Positions 1-7,615 of a stretch of DNA of 30,101 nt are shown one piece after another. Both the position numbers and the translations under genes were made by a program. Within the stretch, counting starts at the first letter, position 1, and each line of letters starts with the position of its first letter. The notes below the pieces were generated by a model, which was not told the DNA's origin, ran no database searches, and saw nothing but the letters and a program-made list of their open reading frames with translations. The stretch is from DATARH01 sp035534535. Its GTDB lineage: Bacteria; Pseudomonadota; Alphaproteobacteria; ATCC43930; CGMCC-115725. Location: positions 1 to 30,101 of the forward strand of contig DATLRS010000103.1 of NCBI GenBank assembly GCA_035534535.1, given 5' to 3'.

Positions 1-498
1 GACGTCGCGCGCCGAGGCGACGATCATGCTCTTCAGCCGGTCCGGATACTCGTGGCTGAAATCGCCCATGTGGCGGTGATAGGCGCGGATGACGTTGACC
101 TCGATCGCCGGGTCTTCGTGACCGACCAGGCTCGTCCACGATGTCGGGATCAGGAAATGCGTGTCGGTCCCCTCGTCGTCCATGTCGCGGATGCGGTTTT
201 CGGCCTTGTCATCCTGGACGCCGGGGCGCGGCTGCTTCGATCCCATCAAATGGGTGTCGCGCCCGCTATGGCTGTCGCTCGGCGCCGCTTCGCCGAGGAT
301 GCGGCGATAGGAAATCTGGCCGTAGCGATAGACGTGACGGCCGGGGGCGCCGCCGGGGGCGCCGGCCCTGATCGGCTGGCGGTAGGGCGCCAGTTCGGCG
401 AGACGCGGCCGAAAGCCGGGATCGACATAGGTGTCGATCACTTCCGCGGTGGGCTCGACATGCGTGTCGGCATCGTATACGCGCAGCCCGTTCTTCAT
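1..498 (-). CDS. Amidohydrolase (amidohydrolase-2 / TIM-barrel metal-dependent hydrolase family), N-terminal part only
   Basis: The reading frame is open from an ATG at 498 down to the window edge (166 codons), so the C-terminus lies outside. The N-terminus carries DADTHVEP, the Asp/His metal-site signature at the start of amidohydrolase-2 (ACMSD-like) proteins. A stretch near residue 110 (RIRDMDDEGTD) and the later YHRHMGDF are also typical of this family, which hydrolyses or decarboxylates small cyclic or aromatic substrates. A second ATG sits directly upstream at 501. The GGAGG is 6 nt from the 498 ATG but only 3 nt from the 501 ATG, so 498 is preferred. It is divergent from the ferredoxin gene. 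The family call is solid; the substrate is unknown. Confidence 0.8.
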   Translation of the reverse strand, partial: MKNGLRVYDADTHVEPTAEVIDTYVDPGFRPRLAELAPYRQPIRAGAPGGAPGRHVYRYGQISYRRILGEAAPSDSHSGRDTHLMGSKQPRPGVQDDKAENRIRDMDDEGTDTHFLIPTSWTSLVGHEDPAIEVNVIRAYHRHMGDFSHEYPDRLKSMIVASARDV

Positions 499-623
499 CA
501 TGCGCCTCCCGATTGGCTGATTCGCGACCTCTATACACCTGCCGCCGCCGCACGGAAACATCCGCTCGAAAAATGCTCGACCAAGGCCGGGAGATTGCGT
601 AAGCCTGCCCTCCGACGAGGCTG

Positions 624-665
624 AACCCCATTGGCTCAACCCCATTGGCTCAACCCCATTGGCTC
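624..665. repeat. Three perfect tandem copies of a 14-bp unit upstream of the ferredoxin gene
   Basis: The unit aaccccattggctc occurs three times back to back (624-637, 638-651, 652-665), ending 19 nt before the ferredoxin ATG. A diverged fourth copy (cccgattggctga) lies at 508-520, next to the ribosome binding site of the divergent amidohydrolase. The period is not a multiple of three and the array sits in a non-coding gap, so it is not a peptide repeat. Iterated identical sites in a divergent promoter region suggest binding sites for a regulator. That role is inference. Confidence 0.85.
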
Positions 666-684
666 AATAAGGACCACAAGCACA

Positions 685-1008
685 ATGCCGCGTGTGACTT
701 ACATCGCCCAGGACGGCACCGAGACGACGCTCGACATCGCCGCCGGCACGACCATCATGCAGGCTGCCGTGTTCAACGGCGTCGACGGCATCGTCGCCGA
801 ATGCGGCGGCTCGTGCATGTGCGCGACCTGCCATGTCTATGTGCGTGACGAGCAGCTCGCGATGGTGCCGCCGATCGGGGAGGACGAGGAGGCGATGCTC
901 GAGGGCACCGCCAGTCCGCGCAAGCCCAACAGCCGGCTATCCTGCCAGCTCGTCGTGTCGCCGGAGATGGACGGGCTGGTCGTCTACCTGCCGGAGACGC
1001 AGACCTGA
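685..1008 (+). CDS. [2Fe-2S] ferredoxin, putidaredoxin/adrenodoxin type
   Basis: The product is 107 residues, normal for the family. It carries the Cys pattern C40-x5-C46-x2-C49 (context ECGGSCMCATCH) and a distal ligand C87 in RLSCQL, the cluster-binding signature of vertebrate-type ferredoxins that deliver electrons to P450s and Rieske oxygenases. The ATG at 685 gives the canonical N-terminus MPRVTYIA; an AAGGA lies 11 nt upstream. A longer reading from a TTG at 631 would run through the tandem repeat and is rejected. The stop overlaps the next gene's ATG (TGATG), so ferredoxin and reductase are translationally coupled. It could serve the P450s at 7616-14430, which is inferred from co-occurrence. 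Confidence 0.93.
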   Translation: MPRVTYIAQDGTETTLDIAAGTTIMQAAVFNGVDGIVAECGGSCMCATCHVYVRDEQLAMVPPIGEDEEAMLEGTASPRKPNSRLSCQLVVSPEMDGLVVYLPETQT

Positions 1009-2246
1009 TGCCGAATGACGGGGTCGTCATCGTCGGCGCCGGCCATGCCGGGTTCCAGCTGGCGGCATCGCTGCGCCAGCACGGCTTTGCGGAACGGATC
1101 ACCCTGATCGGCGACGAGCCGGGGCTGCCCTATCAGCGCCCGCCGCTGTCGAAGGATTATCTCGACGGCAAGATCGGGCTCGATTTGCTGCTGATGCGGC
1201 CCGAGGCGTTCTATCGCGACCACCATATCGATCTGTTGCCCGGTAGCCGGGTGAGCGAGATCGATCGCGCCGCCCGCGCCGTCCGCCTGGCAACCGGCGA
1301 GCGCCTCCCCTACGGCCATCTCGTGCTCGCGACCGGCGCGCGCAACCGGGTGCCGCCGCTGCCTGGCGTCGAGCTCGACGGCGTGTGCTATCTGCGCACC
1401 CTCGCCGATACCGACGAACTGCGCGACCGCCTCGCCCGGGCGGATCGCATCGTCGTGATCGGCGCCGGCTTTATCGGCCTGGAATTCGCCGCGGTGGCGC
1501 GCGGCCGGGGCAAGGACGTGCGTATCGTCGAGCTGACCGACCGGGCGATGGGACGGGTCGTCTCGGTGCCGACATCGCATTTCTTTGCCGACGCGCACCG
1601 CGCTGCCGGGGTCGGGTTCGCCTTCGGCGCGCAGGCGGCGCGCATCGCCGGCGCTAACGGCAGGGTCGAACATGTCGAGCTGGCCGGCGGCGAGCGGCTG
1701 GGCGCCGATCTCGTGCTGATCAGCGTCGGCGTCGTGCCCAACGGCGAGCTGGCGGCGGCGGCGGGTCTGGCGGTGGCCAACGGCATCGTCGTCGATGACC
1801 AGCTCTTAACGGCCGACATCAATATCTCGGCGATCGGCGATTGCGCCGCTTTCCCGTGCCACCACGCCGCAGGCCAGCTGGCCCGGCTCGAAGCGGTGCA
1901 AAACGCCGCCGACCACGCGCGCTGCGTCGCCGAGCGGATCGTCGGCAAGCCGCGCCCCTACGCCGCGCTGCCGTGGTTCTGGAGCGAGCAGGGAAAATTG
2001 CGGCTGCAGATCGCCGGGCTGACGACGGGGCACGACCGCACCGTGCTGCGCGGCGATCCCGCGAGCGGCGAATTCTCGGTGTTCTGCTACCGGGGTGACG
2101 TGCTGCTCGGCATCGAATCGATCAATCGGCCGGCTGACCATATGCAGGCGAGGCGCCTGCTCGCCGCCGGCCGCCAGGTGACCGCGGAACAGGCGGCCGA
2201 CGCCGATTTCGACTTACGCGCCGCCGCCGCCGCGCGACCGGTCTGA
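1008..2246 (+). CDS. FAD-dependent NAD(P)H:ferredoxin reductase (putidaredoxin reductase type)
   Basis: This 412-residue flavoprotein has two dinucleotide-binding motifs: GAGHAG at 10-15 for FAD and GAGFIG at 152-157 for NAD(P)H. It also has the second FAD motif SAIGD near 274-278 and the WFWSEQ segment typical of the C-terminal domain of oxygenase-coupled reductases such as CamA or ThcD. It would transfer electrons from NAD(P)H to the ferredoxin encoded immediately upstream. The start is fixed by the 1-nt TGATG overlap with the ferredoxin stop. The pair forms a complete class I P450 electron-transfer chain; the actual partner is unproven. Confidence 0.93.
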   Translation: MPNDGVVIVGAGHAGFQLAASLRQHGFAERITLIGDEPGLPYQRPPLSKDYLDGKIGLDLLLMRPEAFYRDHHIDLLPGSRVSEIDRAARAVRLATGERLPYGHLVLATGARNRVPPLPGVELDGVCYLRTLADTDELRDRLARADRIVVIGAGFIGLEFAAVARGRGKDVRIVELTDRAMGRVVSVPTSHFFADAHRAAGVGFAFGAQAARIAGANGRVEHVELAGGERLGADLVLISVGVVPNGELAAAAGLAVANGIVVDDQLLTADINISAIGDCAAFPCHHAAGQLARLEAVQNAADHARCVAERIVGKPRPYAALPWFWSEQGKLRLQIAGLTTGHDRTVLRGDPASGEFSVFCYRGDVLLGIESINRPADHMQARRLLAAGRQVTAEQAADADFDLRAAAAARPV

Positions 2247-2257
2247 GCAGTCCGACG

Positions 2258-2689
2258 ATGGACCCCGACGCCTACTCCGACGCCTTTCTGCGCGACATCC
2301 TGCAAAGCGTCCGCACGATCGCGGTGGTCGGCGCCAGCCCGCGGCCGCATCGGCCGAGCCACGAGGTGATGCGCTACCTGCAGCGTCAGGGCTACCGCAC
2401 GATCCCGGTCAATCCGTTCGCCGCCGGCACCATGATCCTCGGCGAACACTGTTATGCGGCGCTCGCCGACATCGCCGAGCCGATCGACATGGTCGACATC
2501 TTCCGCAACAGCGATGCCGCCGGCGCGGCCGTCGACGAGGCGATCGCGATCGGCGCCACGGCGGTGTGGCTGCAGCTCGGCGTCATCGACGAGGCCGCCG
2601 CGCAGCGCGCCGCGGCGCGGGGCCTCAAGGTGGTGATGGACCGCTGTCCGGCGATCGAGATCCCCCGCCTCGGGCCGGCGCGGCGCTGA
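2258..2689 (+). CDS. CoA-binding domain protein (YccU-like)
   Basis: The 143-residue single-domain protein has a Rossmann fold of the CoA_binding_2 type. The N-terminal strand and loop TIAVVGASPRPHRPS is followed by the hallmark IPVNPF segment and the DMVDIFRNS and AVWLQLGV strands, with a final MDRCPAIE. The family is related to the CoA-binding domain of succinyl-CoA synthetase. Its cellular role is poorly defined. The gene starts 11 nt after the reductase stop, so it is probably the third gene of the ferredoxin operon. Confidence 0.88.
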   Translation: MDPDAYSDAFLRDILQSVRTIAVVGASPRPHRPSHEVMRYLQRQGYRTIPVNPFAAGTMILGEHCYAALADIAEPIDMVDIFRNSDAAGAAVDEAIAIGATAVWLQLGVIDEAAAQRAAARGLKVVMDRCPAIEIPRLGPARR

Positions 2690-2694
2690 CCCCG

Positions 2695-2707
2695 CCGGCC
2701 TCGCCGG
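2695..2707. terminator. Short GC hairpin between convergent genes, possible weak terminator
   Basis: The arms CCGGC and GCCGG with a 3-nt loop occupy most of the 18-bp gap between the convergent CoA-binding and universal stress protein genes. There is no T-tract on either side, so intrinsic termination is uncertain. Confidence 0.2.
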
Positions 2708-3541
2708 TCAATGTGCCATCAGCACCGGCAGGGTCATGTGCTGGAAGATGCCGCGGCTGGCCCCGCCGAGCACGAATTCGCGCAGCCGCGAGTGGCCGTA
2801 GGCGCCCATCACCAGCAGATCGGCGCCGAGATCGGCGGCCCGCGACAGCAACAGATCGTCGACCCCGATATCGCCGGCGGTTTCCCTCTGGGAGCTCGCC
2901 TTGATGCCGCGCCGGACGAGCGCGGCGGCGACATCGGCGGCGCTGATGCGGGACGCACCAAAGGCGGTGGCGGGTTCGACTTCGAGCACGGTGACAATTT
3001 CGGCACGTTCCAACACAAACATCGCGTCGTGCAGGGCCCGCGCCGCCTCGCGGCCGCCGTTCCAGGCGACCACCACGTGGCGGCCGATTTCGGCGAAGCT
3101 GCCGGCGTAGGGCACGACCAGCACCGGCCGTCCGGCGCCGAGCACGACCCCCTCCGGCCGCGGCCCCGGTGCGCCGCCCGGTTCGCCGTCGGGGTTGGTC
3201 TGCCCGACCACGACCAGATCATAGAGCGCCGCGAGCGCCATCACGGTGCCGGTCGGGTCGCCCTCGCGATAGATCCAGTCGCCGGCCAGCTTGCGCGGCG
3301 CCAGTTCCTGGCGAAACGCGGCCTCGGCGGCGCTCGCTGCGGCGCGCTGCGCCTTGAGATAGGTCTCGACCAGCTGCATCCAGCCCGAAAGGTCGCCATA
3401 GGCGTCCTCGGCCGGGTAGCCGCTTGCACAGAGCCCGGTCAGTCGCGCCGATGTCGCCGCGGCAAGCGCCGCCGCGGGCATCACCCGCTGGGCTACCGTC
3501 GCGGCGTCGCCGACCACAACGAGAATGTCCCGGATCGCCAT
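2708..3541 (-). CDS. Universal stress protein, two tandem UspA domains
   Basis: The 277-residue protein contains two Usp folds. Domain 1 spans about 1-145 (starts MAIRDILVVVG, with YDLVVVGQT near its end). Domain 2 spans about 150-277 (HVVVAWNGG, then ADLLVMGAYGHSR). The second domain carries the G-x2-G-x9-G-S/T ATP-binding signature (GAYG...GGAS); the first lacks a clear one. Tandem Usp proteins are cytoplasmic stress-response factors. The ATG is preceded by AGGAGG with 6-nt spacing, which fixes the start. It is the last gene of the minus-strand run that begins with the SDR at 7454, and lies 53 bp downstream of the NUDIX gene. Confidence 0.92.
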   Translation of the reverse strand: MAIRDILVVVGDAATVAQRVMPAAALAAATSARLTGLCASGYPAEDAYGDLSGWMQLVETYLKAQRAAASAAEAAFRQELAPRKLAGDWIYREGDPTGTVMALAALYDLVVVGQTNPDGEPGGAPGPRPEGVVLGAGRPVLVVPYAGSFAEIGRHVVVAWNGGREAARALHDAMFVLERAEIVTVLEVEPATAFGASRISAADVAAALVRRGIKASSQRETAGDIGVDDLLLSRAADLGADLLVMGAYGHSRLREFVLGGASRGIFQHMTLPVLMAH

Positions 3542-3594
3542 CGCGTTCCTCCTATTCTGCCTATTCTGCGCCGGGGGTGGCGCGTGCCGGGCGG

Positions 3595-4320
3595 CTACAG
3601 GTCGAGCACGGCCTCGCGACACACGCGGACCCGGCGCCTGCCGCGCACCGTGCAGAACAGCGGCGCCTCGGACCGGGCGCTGCCGTCGCGCAGCGCGATT
3701 GCCCGCGCCAGCATGAATTGCGTCACATCGCGGAACGGCACCAGCGGCTTGCGGCCGATCGGATGCCAGCCGACGTCTTCCAGCTCCTCGCTCGATACCG
3801 GCTCGCCGAACACGGCGCTGCCGTCGCCGAGGAAAAACCGCGTGTTGAAGCGGCGAAACACCCCGGTCGGGGTGATCGCCCTTCCGACATAGGTCAACGC
3901 ATCGAGGGCGGCGGTGACGCCGCGCTCGGCATAGGCCCGCTCGATCGCGGCGACCCCGAGGCCGACCCCGAGGGCGACCCCGGGGGTGGCGTCCGATGGT
4001 GGGCGAGCCGCCGGGTCGCGGCGGCCGACGACCACGCCGACTTCCTCCCATGTCTCGCGCAGGGCGGCGCGGGCGCTGTGCACGAGACGCGGCGACAGGC
4101 CGTCGCCGCCGGCCTCGACATGCCAGGGCCTGCGGTCCTCGGGGTCGATCGCGCCGCCCGGGAAGACATAGACGCCGGGCATGAATTTCGCGTGACCCGG
4201 ACGCCTTCCGGCCAGCAGCTCCAGGCTGCTTCCCTCGCCGCGCAGCAGGATCAAGGAGGCCGAGTCGCGCGGCCGCACGATCGCCGGCCGGGCGCGCACC
4301 GCTTCGGAAACATCGTTCAT
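3595..4320 (-). CDS. NUDIX hydrolase, NUDT7/NUDT19-like (possible CoA or acyl-CoA diphosphatase)
   Basis: The 241-residue protein has an N-terminal strand with SASLILLR, the FMPGVYVFPGG approach to the catalytic loop, and the core of the Nudix box RETWEEVGV at about 88-96. An insertion separates the FPGG glycines from the RExxEE helix, as in NUDT7/NUDT19-type enzymes that cleave CoA derivatives. A four-residue repeat (GVALGVGLGVAA) follows the box and is encoded by three imperfect 12-bp units at 3952-3987. The ATG at 4320 was preferred because a longer frame would run into the upstream gene's coding sequence. Substrate assignment is inference. Confidence 0.82.
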   Translation of the reverse strand: MNDVSEAVRARPAIVRPRDSASLILLRGEGSSLELLAGRRPGHAKFMPGVYVFPGGAIDPEDRRPWHVEAGGDGLSPRLVHSARAALRETWEEVGVVVGRRDPAARPPSDATPGVALGVGLGVAAIERAYAERGVTAALDALTYVGRAITPTGVFRRFNTRFFLGDGSAVFGEPVSSEELEDVGWHPIGRKPLVPFRDVTQFMLARAIALRDGSARSEAPLFCTVRGRRRVRVCREAVLDL

Positions 4321-4406
4321 CGCCGCACAATATCCCCAACCGTTGCCGCCGCGAAGGCGGCTCCACGGTAACCGCTCAGACCCCGTTGCGCGACTGGAGC
4401 AGCCGC

Positions 4407-5975
4407 TCAGGCTTCCTTGCCCGTCTCGGCGACCGCCGCCGACCACGGCGACATCACGTCGGCGACACCGTAGGCGAGGCCGTCTTCGCTGCGCAACACG
4501 AGGTTGGGGCAGGCGAAACGCGACGGCCACACGGTGTGCTCGACCAAGGCCGCGCCGGCCCGCGCCGCGAGGCGCTCGCGGATCGCCCGGGACAGGCGCC
4601 GGTCGATCGCGATCCCGGTCTCGCCGCTGACATCGATGCGCGGATGATGGGCCGCCTCATCGGGGGTCATCGCGAAATCGACGATGAAGCTGGCGAGCTG
4701 CACCACTGCCGCGAGGATGCGCCGCCCGCCCGACGCGCCGACGCCAAAGCGGGCGCGGCCGTCGCGCGCGCCCACCAGCGGGCACATGTTGGTCAGCGCC
4801 CGCTTGCCCGGAGCCAGCGAATTGGGACGGCCCGGCCGCGGGTCGAACCACATGACGCCGTTGTTCATCAGGATGCCGGTCTGCGGCAGCACATAGCGGC
4901 TGCCAAACGTCGACAGCAGGGTCGTCGTCAAGGCGGCGATGCCGCCCTCGCGGTCGATCGCGGTGATGTGGGTGGTGCAGCTCTCGCCCGGCGGCTGGAT
5001 GTCGCCCAGTCCTTCGAGGCGGGCGTGATAGGCCTGCTGCAGCGCGTCGATCAGCGCCTCGAAATAGACCGCATCGGGGGCCTGTGCAAAGCGCTTGCCG
5101 GCCAGCCGGTCGAGCACGTCGGCCAGCGTCGGCGCCGCGGTCAGGCCGCGTGCCGCATGCAGCGAATAGCCGCGATAGGGAATTTCGAGCGACGGCACGG
5201 TGCGCGCCCGGCAGTGCGCGAGATCCTCGGCCGACAGCACCCCGCCGGCCGACTCGACATCGCCGACGATCGCCCGCGCGATGTCGCCCTGGTAGAAATC
5301 GTCCGGCCCCTGTTCGGCGAGCCGCGCCAGCGTGTCGGCGAGGCGGCCGAGCGTCAGCGCGGGCGGCTCGCCGTTGGCCGGCGACACCGGCGGCAGGCCG
5401 TCGGGCAGCCAAATCCGCCGGCTTTCGTCGTAGCGGCGCAAATCCTGGGCTGCGGCGGCGGTCTTCAGCGTCACCCACCAGTCGACCGGCAGGCCCTGGC
5501 GGGCCAGCGCGACGGCCGGCGCGACGAGGTCGCGCCACGGCATCCGGCCAAACCGCTCGACGGCCAGCGCATAGCCGCGCACCGCGCTCGGGATCGCAAA
5601 CGACAGCGGCCCGTGCATGTTGCGGTCACCCGCGACGCGCGGCCAGGTGAACAATTCGGTGATCGTCTCGCCGGTCAAGGGGAACGCCGCGGGATCGAGC
5701 CCGGCCGGGGCGATCGGCCCGAAATCGACGACTTCGGCGCGGCCGCCGCCGGCCGGCTGCACGACCATGAAGCCGATGCTGCCGAGCCCGCTGTTCCACG
5801 GCTCGCGGACGGCCAGCGCAAAGGCGGTGGCGACGACCGCATCGACGGCGCTGCCGCCGGCCGCCAGCACCTCGGCCCCGACCCCGGCGGCAACCCCGTT
5901 CTGCGCCGCGACGATGCCGCCGCGCGATGCCGCGACCGGCTTCCGCACCACCCAGTTCTGCGTCAGCCGGGTCAT
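4407..5975 (-). CDS. Gamma-glutamyltransferase-like Ntn hydrolase
   Basis: The 522-residue precursor has the GGT fold. The N-terminal part shows GGSAVDAVVA and GSIGFMV. The predicted autocleavage and nucleophile site is the first Thr of TTH at 334 (context ESCTTHITAID). The small subunit then shows STFGS, the TGILMNNG segment and the PGKRALTNMCP segment. GGT enzymes cleave gamma-glutamyl bonds of glutathione or related amides and are often exported. No signal peptide is visible (start MTRLTQNWVV), so this is more like the cytosolic GGT-like amidohydrolases. The ATG lies one base after the DUF427 stop (TGAGATG), so the two are coupled. Confidence 0.88.
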   Translation of the reverse strand: MTRLTQNWVVRKPVAASRGGIVAAQNGVAAGVGAEVLAAGGSAVDAVVATAFALAVREPWNSGLGSIGFMVVQPAGGGRAEVVDFGPIAPAGLDPAAFPLTGETITELFTWPRVAGDRNMHGPLSFAIPSAVRGYALAVERFGRMPWRDLVAPAVALARQGLPVDWWVTLKTAAAAQDLRRYDESRRIWLPDGLPPVSPANGEPPALTLGRLADTLARLAEQGPDDFYQGDIARAIVGDVESAGGVLSAEDLAHCRARTVPSLEIPYRGYSLHAARGLTAAPTLADVLDRLAGKRFAQAPDAVYFEALIDALQQAYHARLEGLGDIQPPGESCTTHITAIDREGGIAALTTTLLSTFGSRYVLPQTGILMNNGVMWFDPRPGRPNSLAPGKRALTNMCPLVGARDGRARFGVGASGGRRILAAVVQLASFIVDFAMTPDEAAHHPRIDVSGETGIAIDRRLSRAIRERLAARAGAALVEHTVWPSRFACPNLVLRSEDGLAYGVADVMSPWSAAVAETGKEA

Positions 5976-5976
5976 C

Positions 5977-6360
5977 TCACAACACCTCGATCGCATCGAC
6001 CCGGCTCTGGTAGAAGGCATAGTGCCCGGCAAGGCCGGCCGCCTCGTCATACGGCGCGCGATAGGCCCAGACCGCGTTCTCCGCCCGCTGCTCGCCACCG
6101 GCGAGTTCGATCGTCAGGTAGGAACAGTCACCCTTGAACGGGCAATAGGTGTGATGATCGGTCGGCCGCATCAGCTCGAGCCGCACGTCCTTTTCCGGCA
6201 GATAATGGACCGGCCCATGGCCGGTTTCCTCGACGCGCACGGCGTTGCTGCTGTCGGCGACGACGGTGCCGGCAAAGGTGACGCGCACCCGATGGCTCTC
6301 GGGCAGCAGCGCGACCCGGTGCTCGGGCTTTGTCGCATAACCGGGGGCGGGATTGGCCAT
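5977..6360 (-). CDS. DUF427 domain protein
   Basis: The 127-residue single-domain protein has the DUF427 core: VRVTFAGTVVADS at the N-terminus, the central YLPEKDV, and the signature TYCPFKGDCSYLTI, followed by WAYRAPYDE. The biochemical function of this widespread bacterial family is not established. The ATG is preceded by GAGGAG with good spacing. The gene ends immediately before the GGT-like gene and follows the small secreted protein gene by 17 bp, so it sits inside the minus-strand operon. Confidence 0.92.
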   Translation of the reverse strand: MANPAPGYATKPEHRVALLPESHRVRVTFAGTVVADSSNAVRVEETGHGPVHYLPEKDVRLELMRPTDHHTYCPFKGDCSYLTIELAGGEQRAENAVWAYRAPYDEAAGLAGHYAFYQSRVDAIEVL

Positions 6361-6377
6361 CGCGGTTTCTCCTCTGT

Positions 6378-6671
6378 TCAGCGGATCTTTTCCGACGCCG
6401 GTGCCTGGCGCCAATGTGCGCCGCTCGGCTGCCTTGCGCAGTTAAACGAGGCGACGCAGCTATTGTAGAACTGCGAACCCTGCAGCGATCCGCATTCCTG
6501 AGCAATGCGCTTCGCCCGGAAGGCGGCATTGGTGCAGACCAGTTGCTCGTATTGCTGGCTCTCGCGGACGTTCTGCTGGGCGCTCTCCGGCGCCCCGGCC
6601 TGGGCAAAGGCGGGTCCGGCCGCGGCGATCAGGCCGATGGCGACAAGCGAAAGCCGATAATTTCGCAGCAT
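6378..6671 (-). CDS. Small secreted four-cysteine protein of unknown function
   Basis: The 97-residue product begins with a clear Sec signal peptide (MLRNYRLS, a hydrophobic core, then AFA as the likely cleavage site after residue 23). The mature part is polar and carries four cysteines at 46, 60, 72 and 78, compatible with two periplasmic disulfides. I do not recognise the family. GGGGAG lies upstream at suitable spacing. It lies between the SDR and DUF427 genes with gaps of 36 and 17 bp, so it is probably co-transcribed with them. Confidence 0.8.
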   Translation of the reverse strand: MLRNYRLSLVAIGLIAAAGPAFAQAGAPESAQQNVRESQQYEQLVCTNAAFRAKRIAQECGSLQGSQFYNSCVASFNCARQPSGAHWRQAPASEKIR

Positions 6672-6707
6672 AGCGGTGGTCTCCCCTGTAACCCCCTGGG
6701 TCGCGGC

Positions 6708-7454
6708 TCAGCCGACCATCGTCAGCCCGCCGCTGACGCTCAACACCTGGCCGGTAATGTAGTCCGAGCGGGCCCCCAAAAAAAACATCGCCGCTTCGGC
6801 AATCTCCCGCGGCTGCGCGATGCGGCGGAACGGGATCGCCCGGGTCAGCGCTTCGCGCATCCGCTCCGGCTGGCGCTGGAACAACGGCGTGTCGGTCGGG
6901 CCGGGGCAGACGCAGTTGACGTTTATATGATAGCGCGCCACCTCGCGTGCCAATGACTTGGTGAAGGCAATGAGGCCGCCCTTGGCAGCGGCGTAGACGG
7001 TCTCGCCGGTGCTGCCGACCCGTCCGGCATCGCTCGAGATGTTGACGATCTTGCCGTGTTGCGCCGCGACCATCGGCGACAGCAGCGCGCGGGTCAGGCG
7101 CACCGCGCCCAGCAGGTTGATCGCGATCAGCTGGTCCCACATCTCCGGCGGGTTTTCCAGAAACGGCTGGATGCGGTCCCAGCCGGCGCCGTTGACGAGG
7201 CCGTCGGCGCATCCGGCGCGCGCCTCGAACGCCGCCGCGAACGCGCCGATCGAGGTGGCCTGCGTCAGGTCGAGCGGCAGAAATTCGACGGCGAGCCCGT
7301 CGCGCTTCGCCTCCTCGGCGACGCGCTGCCCGCCTGCCTCGTCGATGTCGCCGATGACCACCCGCGCCCCTTCGCGCGCCAGCAAGAGCGCCGTCGCCCG
7401 GCCGATCCCCGAGGCGCCGCCGGTAACGACGACAGTGCGGTCCTGCATCTCCAT
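6708..7454 (-). CDS. SDR-family dehydrogenase resembling 2-hydroxycyclohexanecarboxyl-CoA dehydrogenase (BadH) / FabG
   Basis: The 248-residue classical short-chain dehydrogenase has the cofactor motif TGGASGIG near the N-terminus, an NGAGWD variant of NNAG, the catalytic Ser in ISSDAGRVGS and the YAAAK Tyr-Lys pair. It ends with the GPTDT and SGGLTM segments. The NGAGWD, DAGRVGS.GE and SGGLTM combination matches what I recall of BadH-type enzymes, which oxidise 2-hydroxy alicyclic acyl-CoA esters; FabG-like 3-oxoacyl reduction is the alternative. The upstream of two ATGs (7454 versus 7448) was chosen because an AGAGG lies 10 nt before it. It is divergent from the first P450 gene. Confidence 0.88.
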   Translation of the reverse strand: MEMQDRTVVVTGGASGIGRATALLLAREGARVVIGDIDEAGGQRVAEEAKRDGLAVEFLPLDLTQATSIGAFAAAFEARAGCADGLVNGAGWDRIQPFLENPPEMWDQLIAINLLGAVRLTRALLSPMVAAQHGKIVNISSDAGRVGSTGETVYAAAKGGLIAFTKSLAREVARYHINVNCVCPGPTDTPLFQRQPERMREALTRAIPFRRIAQPREIAEAAMFFLGARSDYITGQVLSVSGGLTMVG

Positions 7455-7615
7455 CGCGATCAGCCTCTGCGTGCCTGCGTGCTACGGCGATGTTCAGCGC
7501 GGTCGCGGGCGGTGTCAATCGGCTCGCGGCCGCCGCGCCGCGCGCGGTGTTTGCGCGGCACGGCCGGTGGGTTAGTGTCGCACGTGCCGTTGCGGCGGGA
7601 ACGGGGGCAGGGGTG
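7455..7615. promoter_or_regulatory. Divergent intergenic region between the SDR and the P450 cluster
   Basis: These 161 bp separate two outward-facing genes and must hold the start signals for both units if they are transcribed independently. I see no convincing sigma-70 hexamer pair. The only ribosome binding candidate is a G-rich stretch (GGGGCAGGGG) directly before the ATG at 7616. Confidence 0.35.

Noticed and set aside
624..665. The 14-bp tandem array, and the 12-bp array at 17469-17540, as CRISPR repeats
   Set aside because: The units are contiguous without spacers and too short, and the second array is an in-frame coding repeat.
631..684. An extended N-terminus for the ferredoxin from a TTG at 631
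   Set aside because: It would translate the tandem repeat. The ATG at 685 gives the normal family length and N-terminus.
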